A DNA stretch of 64,000 nt. Source: Oscillatoriaceae cyanobacterium M7585_C2015_266. Lineage in GTDB: Bacteria; Cyanobacteriota; Cyanobacteriia; Cyanobacteriales; Oscillatoriaceae. Under the pieces are notes generated by a model. The model was not told where the DNA came from. It searched no databases and saw nothing but the letters and a program-made list of their open reading frames with translations. The stretch is from contig DVEG01000020.1 in the NCBI GenBank assembly GCA_015295835.1, positions 186,001-250,000 of the forward strand, given 5' to 3'. A program made the position numbers and the translations under genes. Positions 35,937 to 45,945 of this stretch are shown piece after piece. Each line of letters opens with the position of its first letter. The first letter of the stretch is position 1.

Positions 35937-38264
35937 CTATTCTACTCGTAGGATTGGCTCGTGTCTAGGATTTATGATTTTTGTCACCTTAGGGAATTTA
36001 ACAGCCAGACAAATTTTATCCCCAGTACCGACAATCAACATAACTCGCCCGATTCCGAAATATTGATGAAATACGCGCTCCCCCACTTTCCAATTCTGCC
36101 CTACAGTATTCTTATATTTCTGAGCAGTTGCGTTTCTACTTGATTTAGCACCACTTTTAGAAACTGCATTACCTTGCAACATATCTGCCGGCAATTCCCC
36201 TAAAAATCGCGACGGCAATCTTTTTTCGTAAGCCCCCCAGAAACGGCGTTCACTTGCATAAGTTAAAAACAATCGCTCTTGCGCGCGGGTAATGCCAACA
36301 TAGCACAATCTCCGCTCTTCTTCAAGAGCTTTAGGATTTTCCAAACTACGGAAATTCGGAAATAGCCCTTCTTCCATTCCCACCAAAAACACTATGGGAA
36401 ATTCTAAGCCTTTTGCCGAGTGTAGCGTCATCAATGCAACGGCTTTTTCGTGTTCTTTTAAATTGTCTAAATCCGACGCAAGAGAAGCATTAGCTAGAAA
36501 TCCTGTAAGTGTGTTGTCTTCGTTATCTTCAGCATATTGTAGCACGGCATTGAAAAGTTCCTCGATGTTTTGCAAGCGCTCTTCAGCATCGTCTGTGCCT
36601 TCTTCTTGTAAAGTTTGAATATAACCAGATTCTTCTACCACTCCTCTGACGATATCTGCAGCGGGGAGGATTTCGATTTGCTCCTGCCAGCGGAGAATCA
36701 TTTGCACAAAGTTATTGATGCTTTTGGCGGCTTTGCCCGCTATCGTGTTGACACAGCTTTCGTCGCTAATGATTTCCCAAAGGGGGCAGTTTAATTCTTG
36801 AGCAAAAGCTTCTAAGCGAGCGAGGGTTGTTTTACCAATACCTCGTGCAGGAGTATTGATAATGCGTTTTAAACTAATGTTATCGGCTGGATTGGTAATT
36901 ACTCGCAGATATGCTATAATGTCTTTTATTTCTTTGCGATCGTAAAATTTCAACCCTCCCACTACTCGGTAGCGCACATTTTTTCGCACAAGCACTTCTT
37001 CAAAAGCACGCGATTGAGCGTTGGTGCGATAGAGAATCGCAAATGCGCCCCAATCTAATTCTGGGTGCTGTGCTGTCATTTTGCAGATTTGCTCGACTAC
37101 AAACTCGGCTTCATCAACTTCATTGTTGGCGCGGTGACAGTAGATGGGTTCGCCTTCACCGCGTGTCGGGCGTAATACTTTTTCGATTCTTTCTGTGTTA
37201 TTGGAAATCAGGCAGTTTGCTACTTCTAAGATATTTTTTGTAGAGCGGTAATTTTCTTCAAGTTTCACTATTGTTTGAGTTTTATCGTCGGGCAAACCGT
37301 CGCCAAAGTCTTGCTGAAATTCTAACAAGATGGTATAATCAGCCATGCGGAAGCTATAAATTGATTGATCGACGTCTCCCACGACGAAAATCGAGCGATT
37401 TTCCCATTGATTGAAGGATTTTGCATCGGCACCGTTTGTTACCAGTAGTCTAACTAATTCGTATTGTGTACGATTAGTATCTTGGTACTCGTCAATAAGA
37501 ATGTGGTGAAACTGACGGTGCCAGTAATCTAAAACTTGTGCATTTTGACGGAAGAGTTCTACTGGTACGCGGATGAGATCGTCGAAGTCGAGGGCGTTGT
37601 TGGCGGCAAGGGCGTCTTGATAGCGGCTGTAGACTTCGGCAATTATACGCCCGCGATAACTATGTTCTTCTCGCTCGTAATCGCGAGGAGATAAGCCTTT
37701 ATTTTTGGCAGCGCTGATTTCAAAGTGAATTTGGCGCGGCTCGAATTTTTTTTCATCTAGGTTGAGGGTTTTGGTGACTATTTCTTTGATTTGACTCTGG
37801 GAGTCGGATTCGTCAAAAATGGAAAAATTGCGTGTCCACTTGCGCCCTCTTTCGTCTCGATATTTTTCTATATCGTAGCGCAGGATGCGAGTACACAGGG
37901 CGTGAAATGTGCCAATCCATAGGGGTTTAATTAGTTGTTTGTAGATGCGCGATCGCAGATTTGTTTTTTCTATCTCTGTTAGAGTATCAAAAGGCTTTTG
38001 ATATTTTTCCATCGCCCATTTCTGGGCAAATAATTTTTCTATCCGCTCTTTCATCTCCCGCGCTGCTTTGTTTGTAAAAGTCACCGTTAAGATATTTTCA
38101 GGATCTACTCGGTGGCTACAAATCAGATTGGCTACTCGAAAAGTTAGTGCTCGCGTTTTTCCAGAGCCGGCGCCAGCTACTACTAATAATGGTCCACAGA
38201 AGTGTTCTGCTGCTTGTCGCTGACTGGGGTTTAGGTGGCTGAGGAAATCAGGGGTTTGTGTCAT
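35937..38264 (-). CDS. pcrA: Superfamily 1 DNA helicase PcrA/UvrD
   Basis: This is a 3'-5' DNA helicase of 775 residues acting in repair and in clearing replication obstacles. Motifs in order are Q-motif LNPSQRQAAE, Walker A AGAGSGKTRAL, Ia TFTNKAAREM, II ILIDEYQDTN, III VGDVDQSIYSFR, IV ENYRSTKNI, V TLHSAKGLEFPIVFLVG and VI RRLCYVGITRAQERL. The C-terminal Tudor-like region (VGERVFHQYFGIGRVM) is the PcrA-type polymerase-binding fold. All catalytic residues are present. Confidence 0.95.
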   Translation of the reverse strand: MTQTPDFLSHLNPSQRQAAEHFCGPLLVVAGAGSGKTRALTFRVANLICSHRVDPENILTVTFTNKAAREMKERIEKLFAQKWAMEKYQKPFDTLTEIEKTNLRSRIYKQLIKPLWIGTFHALCTRILRYDIEKYRDERGRKWTRNFSIFDESDSQSQIKEIVTKTLNLDEKKFEPRQIHFEISAAKNKGLSPRDYEREEHSYRGRIIAEVYSRYQDALAANNALDFDDLIRVPVELFRQNAQVLDYWHRQFHHILIDEYQDTNRTQYELVRLLVTNGADAKSFNQWENRSIFVVGDVDQSIYSFRMADYTILLEFQQDFGDGLPDDKTQTIVKLEENYRSTKNILEVANCLISNNTERIEKVLRPTRGEGEPIYCHRANNEVDEAEFVVEQICKMTAQHPELDWGAFAILYRTNAQSRAFEEVLVRKNVRYRVVGGLKFYDRKEIKDIIAYLRVITNPADNISLKRIINTPARGIGKTTLARLEAFAQELNCPLWEIISDESCVNTIAGKAAKSINNFVQMILRWQEQIEILPAADIVRGVVEESGYIQTLQEEGTDDAEERLQNIEELFNAVLQYAEDNEDNTLTGFLANASLASDLDNLKEHEKAVALMTLHSAKGLEFPIVFLVGMEEGLFPNFRSLENPKALEEERRLCYVGITRAQERLFLTYASERRFWGAYEKRLPSRFLGELPADMLQGNAVSKSGAKSSRNATAQKYKNTVGQNWKVGERVFHQYFGIGRVMLIVGTGDKICLAVKFPKVTKIINPRHEPILRVE

Positions 38265-38465
38265 GGATAACTGAGCAATTGGTTGTTATAACTTTTATTC
38301 TATCGCTTTTTTTATAAACTTCCAGAAGTTTGTCGGAATAAGAGTATTAGGGGAAGGGATGGCAGTAGTGAAGCGCTCTGCATTTTATCCCTTTACCCCT
38401 ATTCTTTCACAGGCTGATTATTTTGCTATTTGCAGCTGCTGGTTTTTTTATTTCAGCTGTGAAAG

Positions 38466-38888
38466 TTATTCTTGCTTGATACTTGCACCTCGATATTTTA
38501 GCCTTGCTAATGGTTGAAACTCAATCGGTTTTTTTAGCGAAGAAGATTTATAAATCTGACCGCGATACTTTCCTATAATCTCTTCTTCAGTGACTTCCAT
38601 TGTCGATGGTTTTTTTTCGTAGTTTATTCCGCGATAGCTGAGTTTTAGTTTTTTTTCGTTGCTCTCTTCTACTGTCTGCTCCAGTTTCGGCTGCGAAATT
38701 TTGCGGTTGCTTAATAAAACGAGAGCAAGCAGTAGCCACTTGATTTGCCACGGTGCTAAAATCAAACTCAAAAATAGGCTGACGAGTAAGATTACAGCAG
38801 CTATATAAGCAATTTCGTCAGCGCAATTCGTCAAAATATAGGCCAGCAACAAAAATATGGCCACTGGCACCATTAAACCCCAAGCCAT
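38466..38888 (-). CDS. DUF4278 protein with N-terminal membrane helices
   Basis: The 140-residue protein has two or three hydrophobic segments (residues 4-20, 28-47 and 49-62). A cytoplasmic tail follows with the DUF4278 pattern LSYRGINYEKKPSTMEV, GKYRGQIYKSS and LKYRGASI, i.e. three YRG units. DUF4278 is common in cyanobacteria and its function is unknown. The YRG repeats could be a peptide tag or interaction motif. It stands alone between pcrA and metK. Confidence 0.75.
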   Translation of the reverse strand: MAWGLMVPVAIFLLLAYILTNCADEIAYIAAVILLVSLFLSLILAPWQIKWLLLALVLLSNRKISQPKLEQTVEESNEKKLKLSYRGINYEKKPSTMEVTEEEIIGKYRGQIYKSSSLKKPIEFQPLARLKYRGASIKQE

Positions 38889-39178
38889 AAAGCTACCACC
38901 TCCTTGCTATTAAGTCTGTATTAAATTATACGCTCTCTGTCTAAAAAAATTTTTTCTTTAGAAAACTTTTCTAACTTTAAACCGAACAGCCTCTACAAAA
39001 ATTTATCCTTTTTATGGCACCGTGTTTTCCTGGCAAAAATATCAGGAAATCTTAACATTAAAAAAACGGTTACAGGTTTTTTTGGACTGGATTGTCAAGA
39101 GCGATCGCACTTTTCCAAAAAGCTATAAACCGGCTGCAGGGTTTGTTGGCACGCGATCGCTCTCAAAGGAAAACAAGA

Positions 39179-40444
39179 CTAGCTTGCCGAGGCAGACAAC
39201 TTTTGACTGAGAGATTCTTTGAGCTGCTCTACCTTGTCAGTTTGCTCCCAAGGTAAATCGAGATCGGTACGTCCAAAATGACCGTAAGCCGCTATATCTT
39301 GATAGAAACGACCGTTGCGTTCTCTGGGTAACTTTTGTAAATTAAACGTCTGAATAATCCCAGCGGGGCGCAGTTCAAAATTCTGTTTAATAGCTGCCAA
39401 CAATTGCTCTTCATCAACTTTGCCGGTTCCGAAAGTTTCCACCGTTATGCTCACCGGTTTAGCAACTCCGATAGCATAACTTAACTGAATTTCACACTTA
39501 TCTGCCAAACCAGCTGCGACAATATTTTTAGCAATATACCGACAAGCATAAGCTGCAGAGCGGTCTACTTTAGTGGGATCTTTGCCGGAGAAGGCTCCGC
39601 CCCCGTGACGGGAGTAGCCGCCATAGGTATCGACAATTATTTTCCGCCCCGTGAGGCCAGAGTCTCCTTGTGGCCCACCTATAACAAATTTGCCCGTAGG
39701 GTTGACAAGGAAGCGCGTTTGTGCATCTGGCTTTACTTCTATATCGGAAAACACCGGCAATACGACATTTGACCAGAGGTCTTCTTTAATTTTGGCTTGT
39801 ACCGCTTCTGGTTGGGAAATTTCGCCAATGCAGGCAGTATGTTGAGTAGAAATTAGGATAGTGTCGATACCTACGGGGCGCCCATCTTCGTAGATGACGG
39901 TAACTTGGGTTTTACCGTCTGGACGCAAATAAGGCAGTTGGCCAGTTTTTCGCACTGCGGCTAGTCGGCGAGCGATGCGATGCGCCAAACTGATGGGCAT
40001 GGGCATCAATTCTGGGGTTTCGTTGCAGGCAAAGCCAAACATGATCCCTTGATCGCCAGCTCCAATGGCGTCGAGGGGATCGGTGCTGGTTTTTTCGCGA
40101 CTGACGCCTTGGGCAATGTCGGGGGATTGTTCGTCGAGGGCAACTAAGACTGAACAACTGTTGGCTGAAAAGCCGTTTTCGGCATCGGTGTAGCCAATTT
40201 CAGCAATTTTTTTGCGGGCAAGATGAACGTAGTTAACTTGCGCTTTGGTGGTGATTTCTCCGGTGATTAGAACTAAACCTGTATTGACGACAACTTCAGC
40301 AGCGACGCGGCTGTTGGGATCTTCGGTGAGCAGGGCGTCTAAAATTGTGTCGGAAATCTGATCGCAGATTTTATCGGGGTGCCCTTCGGTGACGGATTCT
40401 GAGGTAAACAGTGAGCGACGAGTCAAAGATGTTTCCTCCTTCAA
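39179..40444 (-). CDS. metK: S-adenosylmethionine synthase
   Basis: MetK makes S-adenosylmethionine from ATP and methionine. The 421-residue protein shows [40 protein letters not shown], the [21 protein letters not shown] segment and the phosphate loop [19 protein letters not shown]. The C-terminal [13 protein letters not shown] completes the fold. Length is at the usual upper end. It follows a HAD phosphatase gene by 84 bases on the same strand. I see no SAM riboswitch in that gap. Confidence 0.97.
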   Translation of the reverse strand: MKEETSLTRRSLFTSESVTEGHPDKICDQISDTILDALLTEDPNSRVAAEVVVNTGLVLITGEITTKAQVNYVHLARKKIAEIGYTDAENGFSANSCSVLVALDEQSPDIAQGVSREKTSTDPLDAIGAGDQGIMFGFACNETPELMPMPISLAHRIARRLAAVRKTGQLPYLRPDGKTQVTVIYEDGRPVGIDTILISTQHTACIGEISQPEAVQAKIKEDLWSNVVLPVFSDIEVKPDAQTRFLVNPTGKFVIGGPQGDSGLTGRKIIVDTYGGYSRHGGGAFSGKDPTKVDRSAAYACRYIAKNIVAAGLADKCEIQLSYAIGVAKPVSITVETFGTGKVDEEQLLAAIKQNFELRPAGIIQTFNLQKLPRERNGRFYQDIAAYGHFGRTDLDLPWEQTDKVEQLKESLSQKLSASAS

Positions 40445-40528
40445 GGGTGGTTAGGGGAATTGCAGTTAGTACCGGTTTACTGTGTTATACTAATTTTAGT
40501 TGCTAAGCCAACAGTGGCCTCCTGTGAA

Positions 40529-41269
40529 TCAAGGTTGTAGGAGTTTGATTTCATTAAGGTTGGCGATCGCTACATCAGCGGCGGCAAGATGGGCTGCTGT
40601 TTCAGTTCCCCGACAAATGCCAATGCAGCCGGCAGCCCCGGCTTTTTTGGCCATTTCCATGTCGGCGGCGGAGTCTCCTACCATCAGGGTAGTGCTGGGT
40701 TCGACGCCAAGGCATGCGCAGGCTTGCCAAAATAAGGCTGGATCTGGTTTACTTGCACCCTCATCTACCCCCATGAGCAGTTGCAGGTATTTCTCAATTT
40801 GGTAGTATGTGGCGAATTCTTGCACTCGCGCCGTGGTATCGGCGGAGAGAATGCCGAGTTTAACTCCTGCGGCAAAGAGAGATTTCAGGGTTTCTAGACA
40901 GCCTTCTGATAAGGGAGGGAAAGGAGTATTTTTCAAAAGTTTTTCTGCTTCTGCAAAAGCACGGCGAGCGAGCGCTATTGATTCTAGCCAAGTTCGCCCT
41001 GTTTCCGCAATATAAGCAGCGGCGGCAATTTCGTTTTCATAGCGGCTACCGACTGCCATCAAGCCTGCAGGATCAAGGTATTCACCGTTGACACCAAAAG
41101 CCATCAATAGGGGTTCACCTATTCCCGGAATTTGGGCGTCTATCAGGCGGGCGCGTTTTTGTGCTAGTATTCTCAAATACTCTGAAGTATCTATAAGAGT
41201 GCCATCTTTATCGAAAATTACGGCTTGAATATTTGTAAAAGTTATATTTTTACACTCAATCGTTACCAA
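40529..41269 (-). CDS. HAD-family phosphatase (phosphoglycolate phosphatase-like)
   Basis: Motif I is VIFDKDGTLIDTSEYL (nucleophile Asp and general-acid Asp). Motif II is GILSADTT, motif III lies near GASKPDPALFWQA, and motif IV is MVGDSAADMEMAKKAGA. A helical cap lies between residues 30 and 110. The 246-residue length and cap type match the Gph-like branch, which removes phosphate from phosphoglycolate or other small phosphates. Photorespiratory phosphoglycolate is an attractive substrate in a cyanobacterium, but the specificity is not visible. It probably shares a transcript with metK. Confidence 0.85.
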   Translation of the reverse strand: MVTIECKNITFTNIQAVIFDKDGTLIDTSEYLRILAQKRARLIDAQIPGIGEPLLMAFGVNGEYLDPAGLMAVGSRYENEIAAAAYIAETGRTWLESIALARRAFAEAEKLLKNTPFPPLSEGCLETLKSLFAAGVKLGILSADTTARVQEFATYYQIEKYLQLLMGVDEGASKPDPALFWQACACLGVEPSTTLMVGDSAADMEMAKKAGAAGCIGICRGTETAAHLAAADVAIANLNEIKLLQP

Positions 41270-41298
41270 GACATTTTACTCCTTGCTAAAAATTTAAT

Positions 41299-41325
41299 AA
41301 AAAAAAGAGGGGGTTTTTCCCTCTT
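41299..41325 (-). terminator. Intrinsic terminator after rps1
   Basis: On the minus strand the stem AGAGGG / CCCTCT with an A-rich loop is followed directly by eight T residues, between the rps1 stop and the HAD gene start. This is a classical rho-independent terminator. Confidence 0.8.
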
Positions 41326-41379
41326 CGTGCCACCTGGAGCTGATGACAAGCCTAGTTACACACTTACTATTCTCCCTGC

Positions 41380-42375
41380 CTACTCTTCTACAGCGCTGGG
41401 AATTTCCTCTTCTTCCACAGACTCTACTGCTGTTTCTGCGTCTGCTTGAGCAGCCTCTGCTTGTTGTTGAGCTTGCTGTTTTGCTCGCAACTGTTCCCGA
41501 TACTTTGCTGCCATTTCTTCTGCTTTCTCGTAGACTAATTGTGGATTTCTCACCATGTCTCCCGGTTCCGGTTCCAGTTGCTTAGTAGACAGAGAAATCC
41601 GCCCGCGCTCTGCATCCAAGTCAATGATCATTACTTTTACTTCGTCATTGACATTAAAGACACTATGAGGCGTATCGATGTGTTCATGAGAAATTTCCGA
41701 AATGTGCAGCAATCCGCTGACACCTCCGATATCGATGAAAGCGCCATAGGGCTTAATACCACGAACATTGCCGACTACCACTTCACCAACCTCAAGGCGA
41801 TTCATCTTGCGCTCAACCAGGGCGCGGCGGTGCGAGAGTACCAAGCGGTTGCGATCTTCATCTACCTCTAAAAATTTCAGCGGTAATTCTTCTCCGACGA
41901 GTTCTTCCTTTGGTTTGCGAGTACTGATGTGAGAGCCTGGGATAAAGCCACGGAGCCCTTCTATGCGCACCAGTGCCCCCCCTCGATTTGTTGCAAACAC
42001 CTGAGAGCGGACGGTTGCGTCTTCAGCTTGCAACTGCCGTACCCTTTCCCAAGCGCGCATGTATTCAATTCGCCTGATTGAGAGGGTCAGTTGCCCATCC
42101 TCATTTTCATCGGTAAGGATGAAAAATTCCCTTGTTTCGTTGGACTGGAGTACTTCTTCCGGGCTATCTACCCGATTGATGGACATTTCCTGGATGGGAA
42201 TATAAGCGGCTGTTTTTGCACCTATGTCAATCAGAGCCCCTCGCGGTTCGATGCTGAACACCGTCCCGGCTACAATATCGCCTGGACTGAAGTGATAGTC
42301 GTATTTGTCGAGGAGGGCGGCAAAATCTTCGTGGGTAAAGCCAACATCTTTGGTTAGGGTTTTCTGATTGACCAT
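41380..42375 (-). CDS. rps1: Ribosomal protein S1 (three S1 domains)
   Basis: This protein of 331 residues has three S1 RNA-binding domains: GDIVAGTVFSIEPRGALIDIG, then RSQVFATNRGGALVRIEGLRGFIPGS, then GEVVVGNVRGIKPYGAFIDIGGVSGLLHIS. That is the cyanobacterial and chloroplast form, shorter than the six-domain form of proteobacteria. An acidic Glu/Ala/Gln-rich tail ends the protein. It helps the 30S subunit bind mRNA. A terminator follows it, and a structured leader lies before it. Confidence 0.95.
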   Translation of the reverse strand: MVNQKTLTKDVGFTHEDFAALLDKYDYHFSPGDIVAGTVFSIEPRGALIDIGAKTAAYIPIQEMSINRVDSPEEVLQSNETREFFILTDENEDGQLTLSIRRIEYMRAWERVRQLQAEDATVRSQVFATNRGGALVRIEGLRGFIPGSHISTRKPKEELVGEELPLKFLEVDEDRNRLVLSHRRALVERKMNRLEVGEVVVGNVRGIKPYGAFIDIGGVSGLLHISEISHEHIDTPHSVFNVNDEVKVMIIDLDAERGRISLSTKQLEPEPGDMVRNPQLVYEKAEEMAAKYREQLRAKQQAQQQAEAAQADAETAVESVEEEEIPSAVEE

Positions 42376-42761
42376 GCGATTATTTTCCTGGAATTTACTC
42401 CTACAAAAAACTGTTGAATACGAATTTACCTATCCCAGAATGTCTTTGGCGGGTGTGGCGGGGGGATTTTTTATGGTACTCCCCCCTGTTCCGCTTCAGG
42501 CACACTGGTTGGACAATTGCGATCGCTTTGACTGTACAGGCAACACGTACACGGCTCAAACCCAGCTGACTTTTTAGCTTCTGGTTTAAAGCCTAGGCAT
42601 GATATTATAACTTACCTTAATATATTTTGAACACTTTTTTGTGTTCACTGCCATACATAAGCCAAGATGTTTTTACTTGGCCTTCTGTTCCCGTTTTAGC
42701 AACGAGAACAAGAGTTGACGGGCTGTTTACGCCCCTCACCACCTGGTATTATAGCGTACTA
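42376..42761 (-). promoter_or_regulatory. Structured spacer and likely leader of rps1
   Basis: These 386 bases carry a minus-strand TATAAT (42604-42609), implying an rps1 leader of about 225 bases. Beyond it towards nrdR are three hairpins: TGAACAC/GTGTTCA (42628-42647), CCAAG/CTTGG (42662-42680) and a 9-bp stem (42687-42695 with 42701-42709). The last pairs fully only on the minus strand (one G-U wobble). The hairpins could end the nrdR message. S1 synthesis is autoregulated in other bacteria, so the long leader is a fair candidate for control. No small gene is seen. Confidence 0.5.
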
Positions 42762-43304
42762 TTAGCCATCAAGTAGGGGTTCAGGTAGTCTTTCAGGGGG
42801 AATTTCCGGGGGCAGGAGCAAGTTGACTGAGGTTGCCTTCTCAGAGGAAGACTGGCAGTTCTGGAGGTGATTGAGGGTATCGATAAAATCGCGAATGCCT
42901 CGGAATTGACGGTAAACCGAGGCAAAACGTATGTATGCCACTTCCGAAAGAGATTGTAGGTGCTTTAATACCATCTCGCCGATTTCGCTGCTGGTTACTT
43001 CTCTTTCGCGCCGTTGCTGCAATTCTGCTTCGATTTCATCGACGAGCGCTTCCAGACGCATTGCCGGGATATCGATTTTTTCGCAAGCTCGTGTGATCCC
43101 ACGCAGTAATTTAGAGCGATCAAACGACTCCCGCCGTCCATCTCGCTTGCTCACAGTAATTGGTACGAATTCGATCCGTTCGTAAGTAGTAAAGCGGCGT
43201 TTGCAATTCAAGCATTCGCGCCTACGGCGGATACTGGCTCCTCCTTCGGCTGAGCGCGACTCTAGAACCCGACTATCTGTGTGTTGGCAGTATGGACACC
43301 GCAT
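42762..43304 (-). CDS. nrdR: Transcriptional repressor NrdR
   Basis: NrdR represses ribonucleotide reductase genes when dATP is abundant. The 180-residue product has the N-terminal zinc ribbon (CPYC ... CLNC) with [18 protein letters not shown]. An ATP-cone follows ([20 protein letters not shown] ... [15 protein letters not shown]). Both regions are intact. An upstream ATG at 43316 is in frame, but the ATG at 43302-43304 (MRCPYC) is the family's standard start. psbT lies upstream on the same strand by 122 bases. Confidence 0.95.
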   Translation of the reverse strand: MRCPYCQHTDSRVLESRSAEGGASIRRRRECLNCKRRFTTYERIEFVPITVSKRDGRRESFDRSKLLRGITRACEKIDIPAMRLEALVDEIEAELQQRREREVTSSEIGEMVLKHLQSLSEVAYIRFASVYRQFRGIRDFIDTLNHLQNCQSSSEKATSVNLLLPPEIPPERLPEPLLDG

Positions 43305-43426
43305 GTTACCGTCCAAAATAATTTAAAAAGTGCTTAAATGGCAAAAACCCGAGCCTGCTTCCAGTCGCGCTCTGGGGATTTTTTAAATTACCTGTCGGCT
43401 CGGGGAGCGAAGAAAAATCTTTTTAA

Positions 43427-43522
43427 CTAGCTGCCGATGCGGGGGGGTTCGCGAAAGGCAACTGCGAAGAAGAGTAAACCAATTGTAAGGGTGAGCACCA
43501 AAATATAAACTACATTTTCCAT
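43427..43522 (-). CDS. psbT: Photosystem II protein PsbT
   Basis: PsbT is a single-helix subunit at the dimer interface of photosystem II. This 31-residue frame reads [15 protein letters not shown], then [11 protein letters not shown] and a short end, which is the PsbT pattern (the FREPPR tail is diagnostic). It follows psbB on the same strand, the standard psbB-psbT order. It is one of the window's smallest genes and easy to miss by length filters. Confidence 0.95.
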   Translation of the reverse strand: MENVVYILVLTLTIGLLFFAVAFREPPRIGS

Positions 43523-43824
43523 ATTAGAAATCTTCTCCCATCCACTCAATTACCATTAACACTCCCACCGACATTAATCGAGGGATTCTTACCTTACTGT
43601 TTATCCCGTTGGTAAAAGCGCTTGTCAGGTTGCGCCTACTATTCTGAAAGCTAGTTTTCTAGCATCCAGTTTATTTTTTTCTTTACCGTGGGTTTTTTTT
43701 ACCGCTGTTGGCTATGTCCCTATGATACCACTAAAGTGGTTTTCGGGTTTTTCATTGCCAAAGATTAATTTTTGAAACAGGGGGCTCCCAGGCTTTACGC
43801 CTGGGGCTACCAAAAAAACCTTGC
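43523..43824 (-). other. psbB-psbT spacer with two hairpins
   Basis: The 302 bases between psbB and psbT hold no gene; I looked for psbN and psbH and found neither. A hairpin CCCAGGC/GCCTGGG (43787-43805) lies 20 bases after the psbB stop. A second, ACCACT/AGTGGT (43727-43740), follows. They may protect or process the psbB 3' end. Confidence 0.5.
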
Positions 43825-45351
43825 TTAACTTACTTTGCGGGTAGTCTTGTCACCCACTTTAGCAAAGACACCCCATTCCACTTGTTCCGGATCGAGGTCT
43901 GGATCAATTCCAGCAAACACGTCTCGGAAGAGAGTGCGAGTACCGTGCCAAATGTGACCAAAGAAGAACAGCAGAGCAAAGCAAGCGTGTGCGTAGGTAA
44001 ACCAACCACGAGGGCTGGTGCGGAACACGCCGTCGGAGTTAAATTTCTCGCGATCGAATTCAAATATTTCGCCGAGCTGAGCCTTACGAGCGTACTTTTT
44101 GACAGTAGCAGGATCGGTGAAGGTTTGCCCGTCGAGTTTTCCACCGTAGAAGGAAACTGTTACCCCGGTTTGCTCGAAACTGTACTTGGATTCGGCGCGA
44201 CGGAAGGGAATGTCAGCGCGTACAATTCCTTCAGAGTCAGTCAATATTACCGGGAAGGTTTCAAAGAAATTAGGAATGCGGCGAACCGTTAATTCCCGTC
44301 CTTCTTTGTCCTTGAACACGGCATGGCCCAACCAACCGAGAGCCACACCGTCTCCGTTATTCATCGGACCTACGCGGAACAATCCTCCTTTAGCAGGATT
44401 ATTGCCAACGTAATCATAGAATGCTAATTTCTCAGGAATTGCTGAATAAGCTTCTGAGAGACTCTTGCCTTCTGCTAGGCTGGCTTGAACGCGGCGTTGG
44501 ATTTCCTGTTGGAAATAACCGCTATCCCACTGGTAACGAGTGGGACCAAACAGTTCAATAGGGGTAGAGGCGCTGCCGTACCACATCGTTCCTGCCACTA
44601 CAAAGGCAGCGAAAAATACGGCGGCAATACTGCTGGAAAGTACTGTTTCTATATTCCCCATCCGCAGGGCTTTGTATAGCCTTTCCGGAGGACGAACTGT
44701 TAAGTGGAATAAACCTGCTATGATGCCGACAATCCCAGCCGCAATGTGGTGAGCTACTATTCCTCCCGGATTGAAGGGGTTAAAGCCTTCTGGACCCCAA
44801 GCAGGTGCTACTGGTTGGACGCTGCCGGTAAGTCCGTAAGGATCGGATACCCACATGCCCGGACCAAATAAACCTGTTAGGTGGAAAGCTCCAAAGCCGA
44901 AGCAGAGAAGACCTGATAAAAACAGGTGGATGCCAAACATTTTTGGCAAGTCGAGGGCGGGTTCGCCGGTTCGGGGATCATAAAACAGTTCTAGATCCCA
45001 GTAAACCCAGTGCCAGCAAGCTGCTAAAAACAACAATCCGGACAGGATTATGTGAGCGGCAGCAACGCCTTCAAAGCTCCAGAAACCTGGATCGACTCCT
45101 GTTTGTCCGGTGATGCTCCAGCCTCCCCATGATGCTGTTACTCCCAGACGAGCCATGAATGGCATGACGAACATGCCCTGACGCCACATCGGGTTCAAAA
45201 CTGGATCGCTAGGATCGTAAATGGCTAGTTCGTATAAGGCCATTGAACCAGCCCAGCCCGCTACTAAGGCTGTGTGCATTAGGTGTACAGCTATTAACCG
45301 TCCCGGATCATTGAGGACGACTGTATGTACTCGGTACCAGGGTAGTCCCAT
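43825..45351 (-). CDS. psbB: Photosystem II chlorophyll protein CP47
   Basis: CP47 is the inner antenna of photosystem II. The 508-residue protein starts [19 protein letters not shown]. It has six membrane helices with chlorophyll-ligating histidines ([76 protein letters not shown]). A large lumenal loop lies between helices five and six, and the end is [20 protein letters not shown]. Conservation is very high over the full length. Tandem 11-bp repeats lie 120-150 bases upstream of the start. Confidence 0.99.
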   Translation of the reverse strand: MGLPWYRVHTVVLNDPGRLIAVHLMHTALVAGWAGSMALYELAIYDPSDPVLNPMWRQGMFVMPFMARLGVTASWGGWSITGQTGVDPGFWSFEGVAAAHIILSGLLFLAACWHWVYWDLELFYDPRTGEPALDLPKMFGIHLFLSGLLCFGFGAFHLTGLFGPGMWVSDPYGLTGSVQPVAPAWGPEGFNPFNPGGIVAHHIAAGIVGIIAGLFHLTVRPPERLYKALRMGNIETVLSSSIAAVFFAAFVVAGTMWYGSASTPIELFGPTRYQWDSGYFQQEIQRRVQASLAEGKSLSEAYSAIPEKLAFYDYVGNNPAKGGLFRVGPMNNGDGVALGWLGHAVFKDKEGRELTVRRIPNFFETFPVILTDSEGIVRADIPFRRAESKYSFEQTGVTVSFYGGKLDGQTFTDPATVKKYARKAQLGEIFEFDREKFNSDGVFRTSPRGWFTYAHACFALLFFFGHIWHGTRTLFRDVFAGIDPDLDPEQVEWGVFAKVGDKTTRKVS

Positions 45352-45468
45352 TGACTACGCTTCCTCCTCCGTGTGAGTTTTTATTTTGAGGCTACCAGTG
45401 TTGTTTTTTTACGCTGGTCTGGACATTTCCTCTGCGGGCTACCGCACGAGGAATTTAGATGACATCGC

Positions 45469-45501
45469 CTGGACAAGGCTTGGACAAGGGTTGGACGAAA
45501 A
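45469..45501 (-). promoter_or_regulatory. Three 11-bp tandem repeats upstream of psbB
   Basis: CTGGACAAGGC, TTGGACAAGGG and TTGGACGAAAA follow one another with exact 11-base spacing at 45469-45501. A further CTGGACATTTC lies 50 bases nearer psbB (45419). One helical turn per repeat puts the units on one DNA face, as expected for a regulator binding site. I do not recognise the motif as a known cyanobacterial operator. Confidence 0.45.
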
Positions 45502-45597
45502 GAAAATTAGTAGTATTTAACGGATTGTAACCATTGACTGCCTCTATTGCAAGTAATTAGGCTACTTTGAATTTGAAAATTTCTTCCTTGCTACTGT

Positions 45598-45945
45598 CTA
45601 GTTGGTGAGGCTGTTGCTCCGGTACTGCTCACCTCCTACTAAGCATACAGCAGATGAGGCACATAGACGCTCTATCACTTGCTCACCACTGATTAGTCGT
45701 TTGAGAACAACTTGACCTATATTTTTAGCCGCTGAAGACATGGATGAGGAATCTATGGGTTTGACTTCTACCATCAAAACTGCGTCTTCCACGCGATAAA
45801 GCCACATTTTTTCGTTGTTCTCAATTAGACATAGGTTCATTTTCTGGATGTCGGGTTTGCGCCGCCACGCTATTTCGTTCCAAAGCCCTTCGGCTCCCCA
45901 AACGCGGGCAACCGCCCAACCTTCAGATAAAAAGAAGTATTTCAC
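45598..45945 (-). CDS. Conserved-looking 115-residue soluble protein
   Basis: I do not recognise a named family. The product starts MKYFFLSEGWAVARVWGAEG and continues WNEIAWRRKPDI, NEKMWLYRVEDAVLMVEVKP. The pattern is of alternating strands, tryptophan-rich, with a small helical segment (SSAAKNIGQVVLKRLISGE) and four cysteines overall. No membrane helix is seen. It lies upstream of psbB on the same strand, with 246 bases between. Its frame is clean and its composition protein-like, so I think it is expressed. Confidence 0.65.
   Translation of the reverse strand: MKYFFLSEGWAVARVWGAEGLWNEIAWRRKPDIQKMNLCLIENNEKMWLYRVEDAVLMVEVKPIDSSSMSSAAKNIGQVVLKRLISGEQVIERLCASSAVCLVGGEQYRSNSLTN

Noticed and set aside
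40445..40528. SAM riboswitch before metK.
   Set aside because: The 84-base gap is too short and lacks the conserved paired segments of known SAM riboswitches.
43441..43446. Possible psbN or psbH gene in the psbB-psbT-nrdR region.
   Set aside because: Both strands were read for the typical short hydrophobic frames; only psbT was found.
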